This document shows, one piece after another, positions 12,283 through 23,730 of a DNA stretch of 64,000 nt (position 1 is the first letter of the stretch; every line of letters starts with the position of its first letter). The notes under the pieces were generated by a model that did not search any database, was not told the DNA's origin, and was given only the letters and a program-made list of their open reading frames with translations. This DNA is from Turritopsis dohrnii. Lineage: Eukaryota; Cnidaria; Hydrozoa; Anthoathecata; Oceaniidae. Location of the stretch: the NCBI GenBank assembly GCA_027922465.2, contig BQMF02000001.1, forward strand, positions 3,100,001-3,164,000, in the 5' to 3' direction. The translations under genes were made by a program, and so were the position numbers.

Positions 12283-13281
12283 TATACTGTAACGTGATAT
12301 ATGGATGAATATATAAAAGTTGATATTTCAAAAAAAAATTAAACAAGATGCCCTTACAGGCATAAGGATTTCTGCGAAACCAGCTGAAGTATGAAAAATG
12401 AAAGACTAGTGACATTCTTCAAATTTGACAACATCACATTTTTGATCACACACTCCCTAGGAATCCATGATAGCAAAAGAGATCAAAAATAGATAAAACA
12501 AAAATAGAACTATAATAGTTAATCCCGCTACAAAGTTTGTCAACTTTTGTTCCCAGGGATGATGGCAATTTACCTTTTAAAGTGTAAATAGGACTTAACT
12601 AAAAACAACAGAAGCTTTTACATAGAAAGAAAAGAAATATGCGTAAGGTGCGAATCGTAACCATGGATACACATTTTATAAGACAGTTTTTTTTAAAAAA
12701 GAAACGATGTAAGAGCAAAAAGAAAAAAAAACACAAACTTTTTCGAAAAAAAAAAATAATTAAGAAACAAAATAATTAAGTAAAAGCAAAAAACTCACCA
12801 GATATACTTTGTTTAGAACTACGTATCTACCTACCTAATCTAGCTACTAAGCATTCAAGAATAATAGCTTTTAAAAAGTTTAACTATAAACGACTTCGAT
12901 AAATTTTTCTAACTGCAAGAGAGCTTCGAAGCACAAGACGTTACCAACAACAAACTTTTAAAATCATAAGTTTATTACAAGCGATGCTTCGAATTTGGTG
13001 GAATTGTGTTTTTTAGAGGGAAAAATCTCTGTTATTTCGTGAAAAAGTGACAAAACACCAAAATACTTATATAAAGAATGTTTTGGTAGGTTTCATGTAA
13101 ATGCACGCACGAAATTTCAAAAAACCGCTAGGTTTGGACAGCAGAAAAAAAAAAAAAAAAAAAAGAAAAACAAAGCCGCTTTTAAAGTATTTCTTGCTTT
13201 CGCAGAAATCCAATTATTCATTCATCCTTTGTGTCTTTATAATAATACGGATGGAAAGAACTTTTTATGCATTCATCGATA
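12283..13281. other. No gene seen; dispersed-repeat head
   Basis: ACAAGATGCCC at about 12345 starts a repeat also seen at 63656. The middle is very A-rich, with an A run at about 13146-13161. The last about 35 bases before 13277 (ATACGGATGGAAAGAAC and following) recur almost identically at 51397-51431. Confidence 0.4.
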
Positions 13282-13481
13282 GACCTTTTCGGAAATTACG
13301 TCACGGCAGATCTTGCCTCGTTTCCAAGGTTTTTAATTACTTACGTAATTAAGAATCATAAAAAAAGTTCGTGTAAGGTTTCCTCTCGGGTATCATTTCT
13401 TTTCAAATACAACACAAATGCCACTATTATTTGGGTTGAAAGCGAGGGAAGATCTGCTCTGACGTATTTTCCGAAAAGGTC
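13282..13481. mobile_element. 200-bp MITE with TA target duplication
   Basis: Terminal inverted repeats of about 40 bp start GACCTTTTCGGAAATTACGT and are flanked by TA on each side (13280-13281 and 13482-13483). There is no coding capacity. A related MITE lies at 54285-54478. It sits 12 bp outside the left end of the ISL2EU element. Confidence 0.8.
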
Positions 13482-13568
13482 TATTGATTCTATACGGCTT
13501 TTCATTAATCATTGCGCAATACATTTTCATACATGAAAACGAGGCATTGTTTGTAGCGACCAAACAAA

Positions 13569-15086
13569 ATGGCTGGATTGCAGTGTGTAGCTTATGGATG
13601 TCTTTCATATAGCTACAAATTTAATGAGAATGGGGAAAGAATTCCAACAGGTCTCAGTTTTTTTACATTTCCTAAAAAATGTTATGCCAAAAAAGATTGG
13701 TGCAATTTGATTAAAAGAAGAGAAAACAAAGATGGTTTTAAGATAACAAACTCTACAAGAATTTGTGAAAAACATTTCCCACAAGAGAAAATTTATCGCC
13801 CCCCTGGTGGTAATAAAAAGAGATTGTTGGATGGTGCACGCCCTGTACTTCATTATTGGAACAATTTCTCAAATGAAACAACATTAAGAAGGTCACCGAG
13901 AAAAAGAGTGCGAAGAGAGGAAGTGGTGCAGCATGATGAGGAGGAGGAAGATACTGTTGTAAATAATAATGTTGATGAACAACAACCGGTAACAGATGAT
14001 GACAATACTGCAGGCGTTGAGCAGTCATTCTGTGCAGCTTATGATGATTCAGATTTGATGAAAAATGATGATGATGAAAAACAAATGTTGCTGCTTCGTA
14101 TCCAGGAATTAGAAGATAGGAACAAAGCTTTGGATACTCGTTTGAAAGTTAAAACTGACTTTGTGGAGTATTTAACATCAAGTGATGATTCGTGTAATCA
14201 TTATACTGGTTTTCCATCGGTTGATTTGATGATGGTTGTTTTTGAATACCTAAATCCCATGGATAACTTAAATTTATATAATTATCAACACCGCACTCAG
14301 TTAGGCAGAGGAAGGCCAAGAGCACTTCAACCATTGACTTCATTCCTATTAACTTAAGTAAGGATTCGCAGAAATTTCGATGTGCATCATTTGTCATTTT
14401 TATTTGGTGTTTCAATAGGAACTGTCAGTAATACCATTATAACTTGGATAAACTTTTTGTACTTAAAGCTGGGTTCAATCAATATTTGGCCAAGTAAAGA
14501 GCAAATTTCAAAGATCATTCCAAGCTCATTGAAAGAAAAGTATCCAAGATGCAGATGCATTATAGACTGTGTCGAGTTTAAAGTTGCAACACCATCATCG
14601 CTTTTCTTACATAAAATGATGTATTCTGACTACAAGAGCCATACAACAGTGAAGCAATTAGTTGGAATAGCACCTGGTGGAGGCTTTACATTTCTTTCCA
14701 GCATTTATCCTGGAAGTATTTCTGATAAAGAAATTGTTATAAAAAGTGGAATTTTAAATTCGAAATTATGGGATGAAGGTGACCAGTTAATGGCAGATAG
14801 AGGTTTTACCATTCAGGAGTACTTATCTCCAATTGGTGTGGAACTTGTAATCCCAGATTTTCTACGTGGACGTGATCAATTCACATTACAGGAAACAGTT
14901 AAGAGCCAACAGATAGCCAATGAACGAATACATGTTGAACGGATGATTCAACGTTTAAAATGTTATCACATTTTTGATAGAGTTATACCATTGAGTATGG
15001 TTGGCTCATTAAATTAGCTGATATTTGTTTGTGGAATTTTATCCAATTTTCAAGAACCAATTTTGAAAAAAAGTCATGGAGACTAA
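13569..15086 (+). pseudogene. THAP-domain DDE transposase (ISL2EU), two nonsense codons
   Basis: The reading frame is open from ATG at 13569 apart from in-frame TAA at 14355-14357 and TAG at 15015-15017. Residues 1-95 are a THAP zinc finger: C-x4-C near the start, GLSFFTFPKK, ICEKHF and a basic NKKRLLDGARPV. A low-complexity acidic segment and a probable coiled coil follow (about 115-200), then the CNHYTGFPSVDLMM block. After the first stop the DDE_Tnp_4-type core continues in the same frame: IIDCVEF (Asp), MADRGF (Asp) and HVERMIQRLK (Glu), all present. After the second stop the usual end VCGILSNFQEPI runs to TAA at 15084-15086. Both stops differ by one base from a sense codon, so the loss looks recent. 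Confidence 0.85.
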
Positions 15087-17353
15087 GTAAGTTCATGTTT
15101 ACATCTAATTTGGGTATTTATCAAAAGAAATGATAGAATTATGTAGTCAACAAAAACTCTTTTCTGATACAAAATCCAGATGAAATTGTACAGCATTACA
15201 GCACATGTTTTGTGTAAATTTTGGCACATGGATGCTCTCACTTAAAATAATAAACTTGAAAATGATACATTTGAGAGGTTGCACTATGAACTTGTTACAA
15301 TTTCTTATTTCGTAATGCTAGCATTCATGTACTGTCAATGTCAATACAAATTTCATCATTTACAATCTTATTGTGGATTTTCTCAGCCTGTTTAACAACT
15401 AGTTTATCTAACATATGGTTAAAGTAAAAATTCAAAATTCTATCACGTATTCCAATCCATGCTGCTTTGTCAAATGGAATTCTATCGATAACAATCCCTT
15501 TATTAGTGTAGAAAATGAAATCGCACCATGTCTGGCAAGTCAATGCTAATTGCATTTGCACTTGGTCGTAGTAACTGTGATTTTTATTCAATAATACTTT
15601 ATTCAAGTTTTCATCGTAAACTAAACATGAATTATTGGAAATGAAACAAATGCTTTTCGGATCAACATCTTTGAATTCTTCACTGCACTTAACTTCAATT
15701 ATGCCAAATAAGCCATCAACTTGAGTTTTACCATCAGGAGATGCTCCCAACATGAAGTTGTTTTTATCAATAACAAGACCTGATGGTTCGGTTAAAACAT
15801 AATAGTCAAAAGATTTGAGATATTTCTCGTAAGAGCTTATGGCAATGGGCTCATAAAACTTTCCATGGTCTAATTTAATTTGTAATATGTTGCTTTTAGG
15901 TTTTGTTGGTGTTGTAAGAGAAACAGCGAGATTTTCAAGTCCTTTCACTGTTTTCACATTCTTCAGTTTGTTACAAAGCGAAGCTGTAAACCGATTTATA
16001 CGATGCTCAAACCAAGTTGGACATGCAGCCTGCTCACGAGTTTCTCTCTCGATACGTACAATGTCTTCATAGGTGACATGAAGAGCTTCTAAAAATTTTA
16101 GTTTTTCCAAACTTTTGATATCATTCAAATATGGTGTAACGTTAGTATCAGTCTCTGTAAATGGGAAATCTGGGTATGAGTATGTCCGTTGTAGTTCACT
16201 TTTGCTTGGTGGTGGTAAATTGGCATAAACTTGAAAATCAGGAGGAACTAGTGGAACTTGGTAGCTTAAGAATGATCCAAGTGTAACACTACCATACTTT
16301 GTAGGGATAGTGGTTTCATTTGAATTCGATACAATGTCTAAAAAATGAATATCTGGACTTGTTTCGGATAATCTTGATACAAACATTTGTATATTGTTCC
16401 CTTGCTCCTCTGTCTTTTCAAATTCAACATCATAAAGAGTACTTGATATGCTTTTTTCAATTTTTCGTGCTTTATTTTCTGGTGATTTTATTTCCAGTTG
16501 ATCAACTGGTACTTTTTGCACTTTACCACGATGTTGAGGGACAGACCAAACACATGGTTTTGACGTGCATGGTTTGGCTTCTGGGATACCTGTACAGCCA
16601 TCTAAAATCCATTTAGCAACTATTTTCATCAAGGCATATGTGTGAGCACAAGTCCCAGAATTACCAGCAGGGCACTGGCAATGGGCATACTCTATCTCAG
16701 CATTTTCTTTGGATATCACAATCAATATCCACCTATCCTTCTGACGTAAACTTGCTGCACAAATTCCTTTGATGCAAAAAAAGTTGTTATTTTGTTTTGC
16801 ATGAATAGAGTTAATATCGACGTAATTTTCCTCAAAAAACTTTTCACCTCGCTGAAAGTTCTTTTTTATTACTGTTGCTTTAGATACAATGCTTGTATTG
16901 ATTCGTTCAACATAGTTAGTTATATTATTGATTGAAACTTTTGGAATATTTTCCAGGGATTTAGTCCAACCTTCACTTCGCTGTAAATGGTTTCTTTCTT
17001 CCAAAAAATCCTTGGGGCATTCTAATTTTTCTTTCTGTAAGGCCACTGATGGCTTTATTTTCAGATTTTGTTGCTCTGCTTTTTGTTTGAGCCACTTTTT
17101 GTCTGGAGTAGGATCCACAATCTTTTCAGTCAAACCGCCATTAACATAGTGCAGGACTCTAGAAAAAATAACAATTGCAGTTAGAATTGATAGGTTAGTG
17201 GTTGATCATAAAAATGTATTGCAGATTTATAATGTAGATTTTTATACCCACCTTATTCTGGCATCCTTTTTCGAATGTACAGTACGTAGTGAGTCACCTC
17301 TGAATATCAACCATTGTTTTAAATGTGGCATTCTGTACGTCGTTAATTTCTTA

Positions 17354-19353
17354 GGGGGAATTATGGTCAAAATTGGCCAAAAAATGATTTTTTCAAATTA
17401 CCTCATTTAAGACCATTTAATGATCGCAGATTCACGTGGGTGTATCAGAAATTTCGATTTCCAACTGGAAAGTCGTCAATTTTAACTTCTAAATCACTAG
17501 GTGACAAGATTTGGTAATTGCTTACCTTGGTTACGCCCTTAGCAACGGGTTATAATCTTCAAATGTAGTGCCTTTTGGGCAAATCTAGCATTCAAAATTT
17601 CTCCGCTCATTTACACCTAATATATCCACTTTGACCTTGAATTAGGGAAATCAAGACAAAGCTTCTCAAAAAGTCTGGAAAACAGAAAGCAAGATCTGCT
17701 CGAAAAAGTAAAAAGAAATGTTTTAAAGGTGTTCCATCTTGGGCAAAACTTGTACATACTGTAAATACAAATGAAGAAAATGTAAATAATGAAGATCACG
17801 ATGTAAATATGTATATAAATGTTGAAGAAGGGACAGTTCCACCGAGCACACCACCACCAACCACAAACTACAGTATCTCAAAGAAAAGTAAAAACAATTG
17901 AACCATTGACACCAAGTAAATTCAACAGAATTACAGGCTATCGTATCATGGATATGGAATTATTGGCAGATATATTTACTCAAAACACCCTCTGTCAGGA
18001 GTGCTTCAACCCCACACTTGTGCTATCAGAAAATGTTTCAAAAAAATCTGGTTTTTCGTCCAGTTTGTCATTGAAATGCACGTCTTGGTGGTAAGGGTCG
18101 CCTTACTGATTCTATGATTGATCGGCTCCAAAACTATTTTGGAATGGCCATTCGCCAAAATTGTCACGATTTAAAAGCCATGCAATCTGCTGCTAGAGCA
18201 TCACTTTTTCATGTTGCTTCTTCAAAGCAAAATAATTGGCACTATCCTCACTGTCCTGTTGGGCCCAACAGCTGGTGCGGTTACAACAGAGACATGGCAA
18301 ACAAAACAAATTGCTACAAGCATGGTCCAGGATTGCCTGAGGATGTGGTGATGAAAATTAGGCCAATTTATGTTGAGCTTACAAGTGAGGAGAACTTGAA
18401 AAATGTTTGCATGGGAAGACCCAAAATCAAAACGAGAGCTTCATGTGGGACCGCATACCAAAAGCTCGATATGTCTCGCTAAAGCATTTAGAGTTTGGTG
18501 TAATGGATGCTGTAGCAAATTTTAACATTGGGAGGAAAGCTAGCATTTTGATATTTGAGAAACTTGGAATGATTCCAGGCAAATACATGAATAATGGTTG
18601 TGTTAAATTAAATCGAAAGAGGTTGCGAAATTCCTCCATCAAAAATAATAAAACAGTGAAAGTCCGCCGCCAGATTTTGCGGGCCAAGAAAATGAAAAAA
18701 ATTGACAATGATGAGCATAAGGAAGGGAAAACTTATGCTCCTGGTGGTTTTTAGCTTAGTTTTTATCATCTGTTGTGATTATCTTGAAATACTAGCATAT
18801 TTTTCATAGTAGACAAACACTTTTTACCAATTCTTAAACTTTGAATTGAGTTTTCTCCGCTTTAAATTTGCAAGTACGCCAACATCAATATCTCATTATC
18901 TAATCATTGGATTTGCTTCAAATTTTGACAGTGTGTTCATCTCATTAGTATCTGTGTTCCTATGATTCATTTTTTAAAATTAACTTATAGCTGGAAAGTT
19001 ATTGAAGGTCAAAATGTCAGAAAAAACCCTATTTGGAATACGCCGGATTTAAACTTCTGCTGAGTCAGAAAAAATTTTCATTTCAAAATGTTGAATCATA
19101 GGAACACAGACCCATGTATGCAGATCATGTAAACCAATTTCCAACTCTTTTTGATGACTATAACTTGTAATATAACTGTTTTTGTACAACATGAATTTAA
19201 CTGGTTTTGGTCCAACCTTTGGTTGCTATGGCAACCTTTTCAAAAAATTTTTTATTTTTTCTTCATAACTTTTGATACCCTATCAAAATATCCAAATGGT
19301 ATTATCATTTTGACATTATTTGCCAAAAATGACTCTTAAACCATAATTCCCCC
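17354..19353. mobile_element. 2-kb Mutator-like element nested in the YqaJ exon
   Basis: The ends are inverted repeats GGGGGAATTATGGT (17354-17367) and its complement (19340-19353). On the minus strand the flanks are GACATT and TAAGAAATT, so the coding frame is restored by joining ATT to AAG with one extra T and no long target duplication. Inside, on +, lies a shortened transposase gene. The 3' non-coding part (18755-19340) resembles the sequence after copy 1. Confidence 0.75.
17633..18754 (+). pseudogene. Mutator-like transposase pseudogene, copy 2, core deleted
   Basis: The N-terminal part has FNRITGYRIMDMELLADIF, CQECF and SLSLKCTSW, matching copy 1. At about 18090 it jumps directly to GRLTDSMIDRLQNYFG, so the catalytic core with both Asp blocks is missing. 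The C-terminal part has LFHVASSKQNNWHYPHCP, GPGLPEDVVMKIRPIYVEL and, after a frameshift near 18410, HGKTQNQNESFMWDRIPKA with the likely catalytic Glu. It ends EGKTYAPGGF and TAG. It therefore retains the block that copy 1 lost and lacks the blocks that copy 1 keeps. It could only move with transposase made elsewhere. Confidence 0.8.
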
Positions 19354-19799
19354 AATGTCAATGTGAACTGCTGGATCATCGATATCGTCGGGTGTTAGAC
19401 AAATTGAGTCCAAATCTAAAGAATAAAAACACAGTCAAAAAGTCAAACTTGATTAGGTACTCTATTTTTAGCTAGACATAAATATCTATGAATACATAGA
19501 TGAAATACATACCCACATAATCAGATTCGTTTTCTGCCATCATAACTTCCTATAATACTTTTTCCTTTGTTTTTATATATTTATCTTTTTCTGATTACTT
19601 TCAACATATATGCTTTCAAGTATTTACCTTGTTAGCGCGCAATGTTTACATTCATTACAAACATTGCCTCGTTTTGAAAAAAAAAGTGCACTCCATGGCA
19701 GAGATTAATGAAAAGCCGTATCGGCTTATGGGACAACTGTCGAATAAACATTGTATTTGTCTAAGACGATTAGTTCTTCTCAGTATAAATACGGCTACA

Positions 19800-21475
19800 G
19801 TTTGATGGTCTACGTCAATGTAGCGATATTTAAACGAGCCTCTCCTCACGAGTGAACAATGATAATTTACATGCGCAGTGGGCTGATAGGGGCGACATTT
19901 GTCCGCAAGCAAACCAATCTAATTTATGATAGAATTTATTAAAAAGGAAACATATAAAGCTTTGAATATTACATACAATTTAAAATTCGCCCTTAGTACA
20001 AATGCAGCTATTTTTTCAGTTTCTTAGTCCATTCGTTAGTGTATTTACTTTTGATAAACAAACATTTTCAGTCAGTCCTGAAAGTTTGAGTTATTAGGAG
20101 TTTATTATAAAAGCATTATTAATACAAACAAGAGACAGATGGCGCAAAACGGTAGCAGCAAGTTTACTTTTCACACAAACGCTTTCGAAATTTTACTTTA
20201 AGTGTTTACCAGTGTTTTCTGAGATACCTCACTGGTGGAAAACAGGCATTAACGATAAATTTGATGAAAATGATTAATTAGTGTAAATAGGGTCTAACCA
20301 TAAAACACCAGCAATAATTTGTTTAAAGACAAAAGAATTATACATGCGTGAGCTGTGTAACATGTTTTTTTTTATAAGAAATGTTTTCATAAGAGCTTAT
20401 GTAGAAAAAATTATTATTATGTATAATAATAATTTCTGATGAAACCAAAATTGAATTCCAACAAATAACTGCTTTTTTGAACTAGATCTTTGAAAGCCGT
20501 AATACACAAACACAGTGTAGCACCTAAAAACGAGGTAATAAGAAATTTTGAACTGATAAGCTTAACTAACCAGAAAAGCAACATATCAAGTATTTTCAGT
20601 TAGCGTAATGAACTAAAATTCCCTCTTATGTACGCCTATTTGATTCGAATTCGAATGAATTCTAATTTCGTGTATTTCGTATATTAAATATCAGGTTATG
20701 TACTTTTAAAATAAAAGGTAATCTACTTTTAAATGTTTGATATGAAAAAGCTTCCAAATTACGAAGGCTGCTTTCCGTCATTAAAATTTAGTAGTAGTAG
20801 GAGTCCACAGGTGTTTTAATACGGGACGGTCTTCGCTTTCGCTGCTACCGTAATAAGAAAGCAAAACGAAGTAATTCTTTGAAATGCAATCTCCATAATC
20901 GGAACAACTATTTGATTCAATTAAAAAACAAGATGCCCCCTTCTGCGATCCAAGTAAATTGAAAAGATCAAATTTGTTGCTGAAGTACACGAGTTTCTCT
21001 GGCATCACCGTTACTCGAGTGTTTGGATTGATAATGAAACATGTATTCATCAGTCGGTTGTACTATCTATATTTACAAGAAAATTGAGTTCCATTATTAT
21101 CAGTTTCAATTAACAATGCTAATGACATTCCAGATCAATTACAATGTTACAAATCAAAAGCAATGATTGTATGCACGAATAATATGTTCCTTCGCATCTG
21201 TATCATGAGAGTTCGTGCATATTTCAGGACCCAACTATAGTATGGAATATGCGATAATGTACTTGATACCTAGTTCTTAACTATACAGAATTTAACTGCC
21301 ATCGATGTTACAAAAGGAGCAATTAAGTGCTCATTATATTTTCATTTATAACAAATTCGGACATGAGTAAAGTCAGGGTTTCCCGAATAACGTTTGGTTG
21401 AGAAACAGGAACAAATAAAGATTTTGGTCGAAACTGGCGTATCTGACTACCTGCACATAATCTTGTTCGCCAGTG
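19800..21475 (+). other. Duplicated upstream region of gene A
   Basis: From about 19800 to 20133 and 20860 to 21475 this region matches 56535-57474 upstream of gene B base for base over long stretches. The conserved sequence probably includes the promoter. The only large difference is the inserted repeat at 20134-20851. No other gene is seen. Confidence 0.65.
20134..20851. repeat. Dispersed repeat, about 0.7 kb, inserted upstream of gene A
   Basis: The matching region upstream of gene B runs straight across this point (near 56868), so this is an insertion with an empty site for comparison. It starts near GGCGCAAAACGGTAGCAGC and ends near GCTGCTACCGTAATAAG; the two ends share the 11-bp inverted repeat ACGGTAGCAGC. 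A second copy is at 50769-51258. No coding sequence is seen, so it is probably a non-autonomous DNA element. Confidence 0.65.
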
Positions 21476-21483
21476 TATAAAAA
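21476..21483 (+). promoter_or_regulatory. TATA box of gene A
   Basis: TATAAAAA lies 54 bp upstream of the chosen ATG. The same box is at the same distance in gene B (57475-57482). Its position argues that translation cannot start further upstream than 21530. Confidence 0.65.
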
Positions 21484-21529
21484 CCCAATGCCAGATAAAA
21501 AAGTAAACAGGATTGGATTGAACATCAAG

Positions 21530-23028
21530 ATGGATTTCTTTGTTGTGATCATGATGTTCCTTTTGCTTGGGTCGACGTATGGAAACGTTTTTGAAGACTT
21601 AATTGAGGATTATGTGGAAAGAAAATTAGAAAACCAAGAAGATCCTTTGATTCCTCCAACACCGAATTCAAATCTTCAAATGTGTCATGGAGTAGGCGTG
21701 GATTGCGAACCTTGTGGCGACTGCTATCCTGGAGGTTGGTGTGTTCATAACCATGGTTCAAAACCGAAATGCTTGTGCAACTATGGATGGACGGGTCCCA
21801 ACGCAGAGTACTTACCGAATACAAATGACAAAGCTTGGGGAATCAACAGGATCAGAGCTGATAACTGCTTACATGCTTGTCATTACACGCACTTTGTAAG
21901 GTAAAGAAACGTCTTTCTTAACCGATTTCATGTAAAATCTTTTTTGTCAGAAGTTACAATCTTGCTACCAATTAAACATACAAAAATTATTTCTTAGAAA
22001 TCTAACGTGCATTACACCAATAACACCAACAATGATGACAATACCAACCAAGAAACATACTCCTCACCCTCGTTGTCAAAACTTGTGTGGAAAATATGAA
22101 GGAACATGTGACACATCAAATGGATGGTGCACATGTTGTCGAGGCTGGGCTGGCCCAAACAAAAGATACAACGCAGCAAAGGATAGATATGAAGCTTTAT
22201 ACTGTAATCAGGAATGTCCATATCTTGGAAAAGGAGTGCGGTACGACACTTTTATTTTTAATATCATGTGCAGAACATTTCCTACACTGAATTATTAGAA
22301 CACAACAGATAATTCTTTTGCAACAACTCCAACTGAAATATTCGTTATAGAAACGATAATTGCGTAAAATGCGACGACAGGTGTGAAAAATCAGAAGGTA
22401 AGTGCTTGCCAAACGGTCGTTGCTTGTGTTGCTTGGGATGGACCGGACCGAAGGCAACGTATGGAAGTGGCATCCATCACAAAAGAATTGTAGCTGATTA
22501 TTGTGATGTATACTGTCCGTACACACTGACTAGAAGGTAAACTAGTTTTACTTCTAGTATATACAAGCTTCAATTTAAATGCCAAGGAAACATATTGATG
22601 GAAGATTTTTTCATAAATGTACATATCCTTAAAACATTTATGATAATAAGGGTAGAACATTATCTAAATATGAAAATTTTAAAGCGAAGTTTCAACTCGT
22701 TCAAGTGCCAACATCCATTTTCAAGATATAAGTAAGTATTTAACAGTATTGAAAAAAAGAATTGGCATGAATCATACAGTGTAATGAATAATGCGGATAA
22801 ATGACGTCTACAATTTACCAAAGATTTTCATTAGAGCTATTATTAGCTTGTCACTGTATTTGCTAGCTTTCATTACTGTTTCATCTTCCATTACTCATAG
22901 CCATTATGGTAATCGTATATTTCTGTCATCTGTTTCTTTATACTTTCTTTAGGGACCACAGGTGCATCAATAAGTACTACATAGGGAAGCGCCGTTTTGA
23001 AGGACATAAAATCGATGTCACCAAATAA
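21530..23028 (+). CDS. Secreted cysteine-rich modular protein, gene A (four exons)
   Basis: Exons at 21530-21900, 21998-22240, 22351-22536 and 22953-23028 give 291 residues in one frame; every junction is GT-AG and phase 2. The ATG at 21530 opens a signal peptide (MDFFVVIMMFLLLGSTYG) and lies 54 bp after a TATA box. An acidic stretch (EDLIEDYVERK) follows. Exons 1, 2 and 3 each carry one module of nine cysteines, with a shared core C-x-C-x(2)-GW-x-GP or CC-x-GW-x-GP that recalls EGF-like or related disulfide-rich repeats. Exon 4 adds one cysteine and ends GHKIDVTK. Total 28 cysteines in the mature part. I do not recognise the family. A secreted, disulfide-bonded extracellular role follows from the sequence; anything more specific (structural, defence, venom) is open. 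Confidence 0.85.
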
Positions 23029-23210
23029 AATAGAAGAGAAGATGGGCCAACCTATTAGAGCAGCTGTGTAATGAATTAAAGAAGTTTTAAAGACAGAAAA
23101 TTCAAAATCGTTTTGTGCAAAACAATTAAAAGCCAGTGACACCAAGTTTAATTGGCTAGTAAATAACAGTATTTCTCTTTATGTATGTGTTTATTGTGTT
23201 TTTGCTGTTG

Positions 23211-23216
23211 AATAAA
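23211..23216 (+). terminator. Polyadenylation signal of gene A
   Basis: AATAAA about 185 bp after the stop codon, in a 3' UTR conserved among the three paralogs. The corresponding place in gene B reads AATATA (near 59524), so B may use a weaker or different signal. Confidence 0.6.
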
Positions 23217-23334
23217 TTTCATCTTTGTCTAAAGTAATAGTCGTTCTTTCCACTTTCAGCGATTTCAAAACTTTCTTTGCCATAGTGCTCCCTTTAATAA
23301 ACAAAATATATATTTCCTGTAACTGTTGAATCTA

Positions 23335-23730
23335 GGTGAGGTTTCTTATTTTCGTCACTGGTGTGGGCGGGTTTTTTTTGGTTTGTGCTTTGTTAAGTAA
23401 TGTTGGTGTAAGTTTAGGCAAAGGTAATGTTCTTCCAGGAAGGGAATTATGCCACGCAGGTTTGCCAAACATATTTAGTTCTTGCAGTTTGGTAGGAGCA
23501 TTAATATACAAATTGTCCTTGTTCTGATCAACTGGTGCTTGCACTTAGTTTTCAAACTACTGAGATAGTTTGTGACTTTAGCCTGGGACACGCTTTGCCC
23601 TCCACATACGTTGCTTTTCGTTACCGTTTACTTGCTTTGGCCATGTGTACTTGTTTGGATTAAACATTCTCCTTTCGTTATACCGGTTGTTTTGCACAAG
23701 CATACGGCAAATCTCCAGGTGTGGCAAAAG
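23335..23730 (-). pseudogene. Unidentified pseudogene fragment, minus strand
   Basis: One minus-strand frame reads like protein over about 130 codons: NERRMFNPNKYTWPKQVNGN near 23680, then ELNMFGKPAWHNSLPGRTLP and a Lys/Pro-rich end with a stop near 23332. Three in-frame stops near 23540-23600 break it. I do not recognise the family. It may be a retrocopy or an old gene exon. Confidence 0.35.

Larger units (their letters stand above)
15325..19543 (-). pseudogene. SWIM zinc finger plus YqaJ-type nuclease of the ISL2EU element, exon 2 interrupted
   Basis: My exon model on the minus strand is exon 1 at 19543-19513 (starts MMAENESDYV, donor GTATGT), exon 2 at 19415-19354 plus 17352-17252, and exon 3 at 17158-15325. 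Exon 2 is split by the 2-kb element at 17354-19353; leaving that out, the frame is continuous and predicts about 675 residues. Exon 2 encodes a SAP-like segment (LKQWLIFRGDSLRTVHSKKD). Exon 3 encodes a SWIM finger (CQCPAGNSGTCAHTYAL), then a YqaJ exonuclease fold with WFEHRINRFTAS, HGKFYEPIAISSY and the nuclease residues in GASPDG and GIIEVKC, then YYDQVQMQLAL. Exon 3 alone is uninterrupted over 600 codons, in contrast to the transposase. Confidence 0.85.
13494..19719. mobile_element. ISL2EU-type DNA transposon with THAP transposase and YqaJ nuclease
   Basis: The ends carry a perfect 17-bp inverted repeat ACGGCTTTTCATTAATC (13494-13510 and 19703-19719), with AT immediately outside each end (13492-13493 and 19720-19721), matching the 2-bp AT target known for this group. 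A second inverted block (AAAACGAGGCA) lies about 25-30 bp further in on both sides. The two genes inside are convergent: a THAP plus DDE transposase on + and a SWIM plus YqaJ nuclease on -. This gene pair is known for ISL2EU elements. A Mutator-like element of 2 kb is nested inside the nuclease gene, so the original length was about 4.2 kb. Confidence 0.85.

Noticed and set aside
21473..21529. An upstream non-ATG start extending the gene A protein (and likewise 57433-57528 for gene B).
   Set aside because: The extension runs through the conserved TATA box, would be transcribed only from further upstream, and would bury the signal peptide.
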